A stretch of DNA of 20,542 bases, from contig LRSR01005971.1 in assembly GCA_001579985.1 (NCBI GenBank), positions 1 to 20,542 on the forward strand, in the 5' to 3' direction. Under the pieces are notes generated by a model. The model did not search any database and was not told the DNA's origin. It worked only from the letters and a program-made list of their open reading frames with translations. The position numbers were made by a program, and so were the translations under genes. The stretch comes from Hypsibius dujardini (Eukaryota > Tardigrada > Eutardigrada > Parachela > Hypsibiidae). This document shows, piece by piece, positions 17,587-20,542 of the stretch (the first letter of the stretch is position 1; each line of letters opens with the position of its first letter).

Positions 17587-20435
17587 ATGGCGACTCCTCG
17601 GATTAATCGACGCGGCGCCATTCCCTCCGCTCTCGTGGACACACCGAAGAGGCCGCGGAAATCCTGTCGCATCGCGGAGGTTTGCGAACCGCTAGTCGGT
17701 CGGGAGAAGGAGATACAGTTCATGGAAGACGTGATCGCGGAGCACATGAAATCGGAAACGTCCGGTTCGCTTTACATCTCCGGCACGCCCGGAACCGGCA
17801 AGACAGCCTGCGTTGATTACGTGTTCCGAAAACATAAGGTCTGGGGAGTTGAGAGAGATTGGTTGGGTGCCGTGGAGCCAGGTTTTCAGATGGGACATTT
17901 CGTTTTTGCAGGGGAAAAAATGCCTGATTAACTGCTTCGCCGTGGAGGATTGTAGGACGATTTACTCGCAAATTTGGTCTGAGTTGCGGGGTGGAAACGA
18001 CGGCGGACTGCCCTTGACACCGTCGAGAAATCAGCGCGAGTTGCTGAAGCTGGAAGGAATGTTGCAGGAGGAGCGGGACATAAAGTACGTTGGCATAAGT
18101 AGCTCTGCGTTGATTGGTTGATTGTGTTGATTGCGTTTCGTTGATTAATTGATTGCGTTACATTGATTGATTGGTTGATTGTGTTGATTGATTGATTGAT
18201 TATGTCATCGAGTGCTATTATTTTTCCTTGCACGAAAAGCCGTCGTTGGTTCGATTTGGTTAATTGATCAGTTTTTCATCCCGCGTGATTTCCTTATTTG
18301 TGATTATTTCCTGTAGTTTTGATCTAAAATACCGAGTATTGGGAAAGTGAACCGATGTTTTACTGACTATGCAATTGTTTGCTGCAGACTGATTGTTTTG
18401 GATGAGATCGATCAGTTACGAACGAAGGATTCCACCTTGCTGGACAGGATTTTTGGCTGGCCGACGTTACCGAAATTTCACGTGATTGTTATTGGTAAGT
18501 CATTTTAGTGTTAATAATCACTTGTTCGCTTTGCGTATATGCTGTTGCTCTCGTCTCCGGTCAGGTGTGTCGAACGGGCTGGATCTGACCACCAAGCTGT
18601 CCTTGCGGTCGGCCGGTAAAACGCCCAAAAAGCTCCACTTTACGCCGTACAGTGCCGAGCAAGTGACTGCGATAACCGCCAGGAGTATTCACAAGGTACG
18701 AGGTAAAGGCCGTTAACCAGGCCGCTTTTAGAAATCGTAACTTAACCAGGCCAGCAGGTGGCGCATAAGTCGTTTTTGCCAAGTCAACCCAGGGAGATGG
18801 AACCGAAGTGGCGCCTCTACCGGACTGCTTGCACACTTCTTCCCTTCCTTTTTTGGACTCAAATTCGAACCGTGAGGCTTAGGAACGAACTAAAGTGGGT
18901 CAGAGAATGTTTTCAAGCCATCTGTTATGGTATGGCAGCACTGCAGCGCCGGGAAATGAACGTTGAAAAAACCGGCCTGGTTAACGGCCTTTACCTCGTA
19001 CTGTAGACTGCCGCACATTTCGGTGGAACGGTGCACTGTTCGGTACGACGCTCGGTTAGTTTGACCGGCCAGTATAGGAAAGTATGCCCGGTATAGGAAA
19101 GTATGCCCGGTGTTATGTCAGATCAAGCAATCAACGATTGTGTGTGCTGTCTTCGCTAGAGGAAGGCGCCATTTTCTCTCGTCATTTTGATCTTCTAACT
19201 TGAGAGTTTCTCAAGATGAATTATTATTTCAGGAGGGAATCAGTGTCCACCCAACGGCGGTCGCACTTTGCTCAAAGAGGGTCGCCAACAGGAGCGGTGA
19301 TATCAGGATGGCTTTTAGCATCGTGAAGTACGAAATTTTCTGATCACGCATCAAATCTGCCCAATTCATCAAATCTGCCCAATTCATCAAATCTGCCCAA
19401 TTCATCCTCACATTTTGATGGATCATTTGTGTTTGAACAGACGGAGTGTCATCGCCGCGGAATCTCCCTCGAAGAAGCTCAACCGTTCTGAAGGGTCGGA
19501 AAACGGTAAGCATTATTAAATAGTAATAATATAAATAATAAATATAATAAATAAACAATAAATTCAATTTAATTCAAAAATAAATAGCATGTGCGATACT
19601 TTCATTTCATGCCCGATAGGCTTATATAATTCTATGGGCTTACATATTTGTCTGTGTTGTATTTGAAGAGCCTGCCGACCTGCCACCGGTGGACAACGGC
19701 GTGAAGATCTCCCACGTGCAGGCGGTAATGAGTGAACAGTCGTCCACGAAGACCCTCAGCACGCTCCCGACGCAGCAGCGCATCTTGATATGCTGCGGGC
19801 TGTTACTGTCAAAGGCGAAGAAGCCGATTACGGTTGGAGCTGTAAGTGATTCGTTAAGATTTATTGAAGACGGAAGGCTCCTGTCCGGGCTGAAGGCGCC
19901 TGTCTGGGCTGAAGGTGCCTTGTCTGGGCTGAAGGTGCCTGTCTGGGCTGAAGGTGCCTGTCTGGGCTGAAGGTGCCTGTCTGGGCTGAAGGCGTATGTC
20001 TGGGTTGGAGGCGCCTGTCCGGGCTGAAGGCGCCTGTCTGGGTTGGAGGTGCCTTGTCTGGGCTGAAGGTGCCTGTCTGGGCTGAAGGCGCATGTCTGGG
20101 CTGAATCTATAATGTTGACTGTTCCGTTTTTTAGCTGGACAGTAAATACAGTGAGATTCGCTCCTCCCAAGGGCTTCCGCCGCTTTCTCAAACGGACGTG
20201 GTTCACTTTTGTGAACTGCTGGCGTCGCTGGGGGTGTTTTCATTGAAGAAGAACAGCAAGAATGTGCGGTTGTCTTCGGTAAGGCCATCGTTCAGATATC
20301 TTTCTGGAAACCTTGAGGTAAAATCTACTTTCAATGCAGGTCAGCTTCAAGTCTGAAGAGGAAGCGGAATTCAACGTCGTGGGAAAACCCATGATGGACT
20401 CTATCCTCAACGGCACCATCGGTGGTGGTGTCTGA
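17587..20435 (+). CDS. CDC6: CDC6, replication-licensing AAA+ ATPase
   Basis: CDC6 joins ORC at replication origins and loads the MCM2-7 helicase in G1 (family knowledge). Exons: 17587-17838, 17912-18084, 18388-18494, 18565-18695, 19233-19327, 19441-19505, 19669-19841, 20135-20278, 20340-20435 (TGA), giving 411 residues. Visible: Walker A GTPGTGKT (66-73), Walker B LDEID (D147, E148), sensor-1 region VIGVSN, sensor-2 SGDIR (R246), and a C-terminal winged helix matching CDC6 rather than ORC1. The start has A at -3 and G at +4; an in-frame TAA (17551-17553) lies just upstream. The region before the AAA+ core is only about 35 residues, against roughly 170 in human. It still holds one full CDK site, TPKR (19-22), inside a basic stretch (KRPRK) that could serve nuclear import. 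Confidence 0.95.
18109..18203. repeat. TTGATTGA-type array in CDC6 intron 18085-18387
   Basis: Imperfect TTGA/GATT tetramers in a 303-bp intron, a different tetranucleotide family from the CTGT arrays of the neighbouring genes. Confidence 0.9.
18696..19001. mobile_element. 306-bp MITE-like element with perfect 29-bp terminal inverted repeats, at a CDC6 splice donor
   Basis: 18696-18724 and 18973-19001 are exact reverse complements over 29 bp (left end GTACGAGGTAAAGGCCGTTA). The outermost GTAC is itself a palindrome, so it may be a 4-bp target duplication flanking a 25-bp inverted repeat. A subterminal TTAACCAGGCC is repeated at 18742-18752. No transposase is encoded; the single open frame inside has no family resemblance. 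The first two bases of the element are the GT donor of CDC6 intron 18696-19232. Confidence 0.88.
19072..19109. repeat. Two perfect 19-bp direct repeats in CDC6 intron 18696-19232
   Basis: GTATAGGAAAGTATGCCCG occurs twice in tandem, in the part of the intron beyond the MITE-like element. Confidence 0.95.
19349..19402. repeat. Three perfect 18-bp direct repeats in CDC6 intron 19328-19440
   Basis: CATCAAATCTGCCCAATT three times without change, ending about 38 bp before the acceptor. It makes up nearly half of this 113-bp intron. Confidence 0.96.
19511..19588. repeat. AT-rich TAAATAATAA tract in CDC6 intron 19506-19668
   Basis: Low-complexity AAT/AAAT-type sequence accounts for the excess length of this 163-bp intron. 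Confidence 0.85.
19876..20105. repeat. 20-bp minisatellite in CDC6 intron 19842-20134
   Basis: About eleven copies of GGCTGAAGGTGCCTGTCTGG with GGTTGGAGG and GCGCATG variants and one-base length changes. It fills most of a 293-bp intron. The reverse strand reads CAGACAGGCACCTTCAG, close in wording to the 11-bp minisatellite at 9992-10318. Open frames across it are repeat artefacts. Confidence 0.93.
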
Positions 20436-20542
20436 CTGATTGATTGATTTTGTGTGCTTTCACATTTAAATTCTCTCTTTGAGGTTGCTTGTTTTCAGGC
20501 ATCTTCAGCTCAGCTTTTAATTTATTCGATTATTACGGGGAT
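20436..20542 (+). other. CDC6 3' flank
   Basis: Begins with a short TGATTGATTGATT run. No AATAAA is reached before the window ends, so the 3' UTR is incomplete. Confidence 0.6.

Noticed and set aside
19640-20288. Reverse-strand frames reading RHLQPRQAPSAQTG repeats
   Set aside because: They translate the 20-bp minisatellite inside a CDC6 intron and run antisense over real CDC6 exons.

Overview
This is eukaryotic nuclear DNA. It holds three intron-rich protein-coding genes, all on the + strand and head to tail. All 41 complete introns fit GT-AG except two that are GC-AG. Joining the exons gives uninterrupted proteins that match known animal families along their length. The middle gene has a PET domain followed by six LIM domains. 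That architecture belongs to the invertebrate Limpet/LIM-9 group (vertebrate FHL proteins lack PET), so the host is probably an invertebrate bilaterian with a fairly compact genome. I cannot name the phylum.

Layout. (1) 132-8378: the 3' two-thirds of DNAJC13/RME-8, an endosomal J-domain protein. There are 27 exons encoding 1,545 residues, ending in a stop; the 5' end lies outside the window. (2) 8379-12094: intergenic DNA, probably with non-coding 5' exons and the promoter of the next gene. It carries an 11-bp-period minisatellite (9992-10318), an (AC)18 tract, and a roughly 646-bp fold-back element with long inverted ends around a tetranucleotide-derived minisatellite (10985-11630). (3) 12095-16379: a complete Limpet-type PET-LIM gene, 8 coding exons and 552 residues, with a poly(A) signal at 16446. 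(4) 16380-17586: intergenic DNA with an 80-bp tandem duplication carrying GGGAATTCCC twice and a consensus E2F site. (5) 17587-20435: a complete CDC6 replication-licensing ATPase, 9 coding exons and 411 residues.

The three genes have unrelated jobs (endosomal recycling, muscle/cytoskeletal LIM scaffold, replication origin licensing), and nothing suggests they act together. What stands out is intron architecture. In DNAJC13 the default intron is 62-94 bp, and all eight longer introns contain a CTGT/CAGA tetranucleotide array, in either orientation. In CDC6 every intron over 100 bp has its own different repeat or insertion. One is a 306-bp MITE-like element with perfect 29-bp inverted ends that begins exactly at a 5' splice site. 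I see no novel defence or biosynthetic system. The repeat/intron relationship and the two inverted-repeat elements are the best leads.
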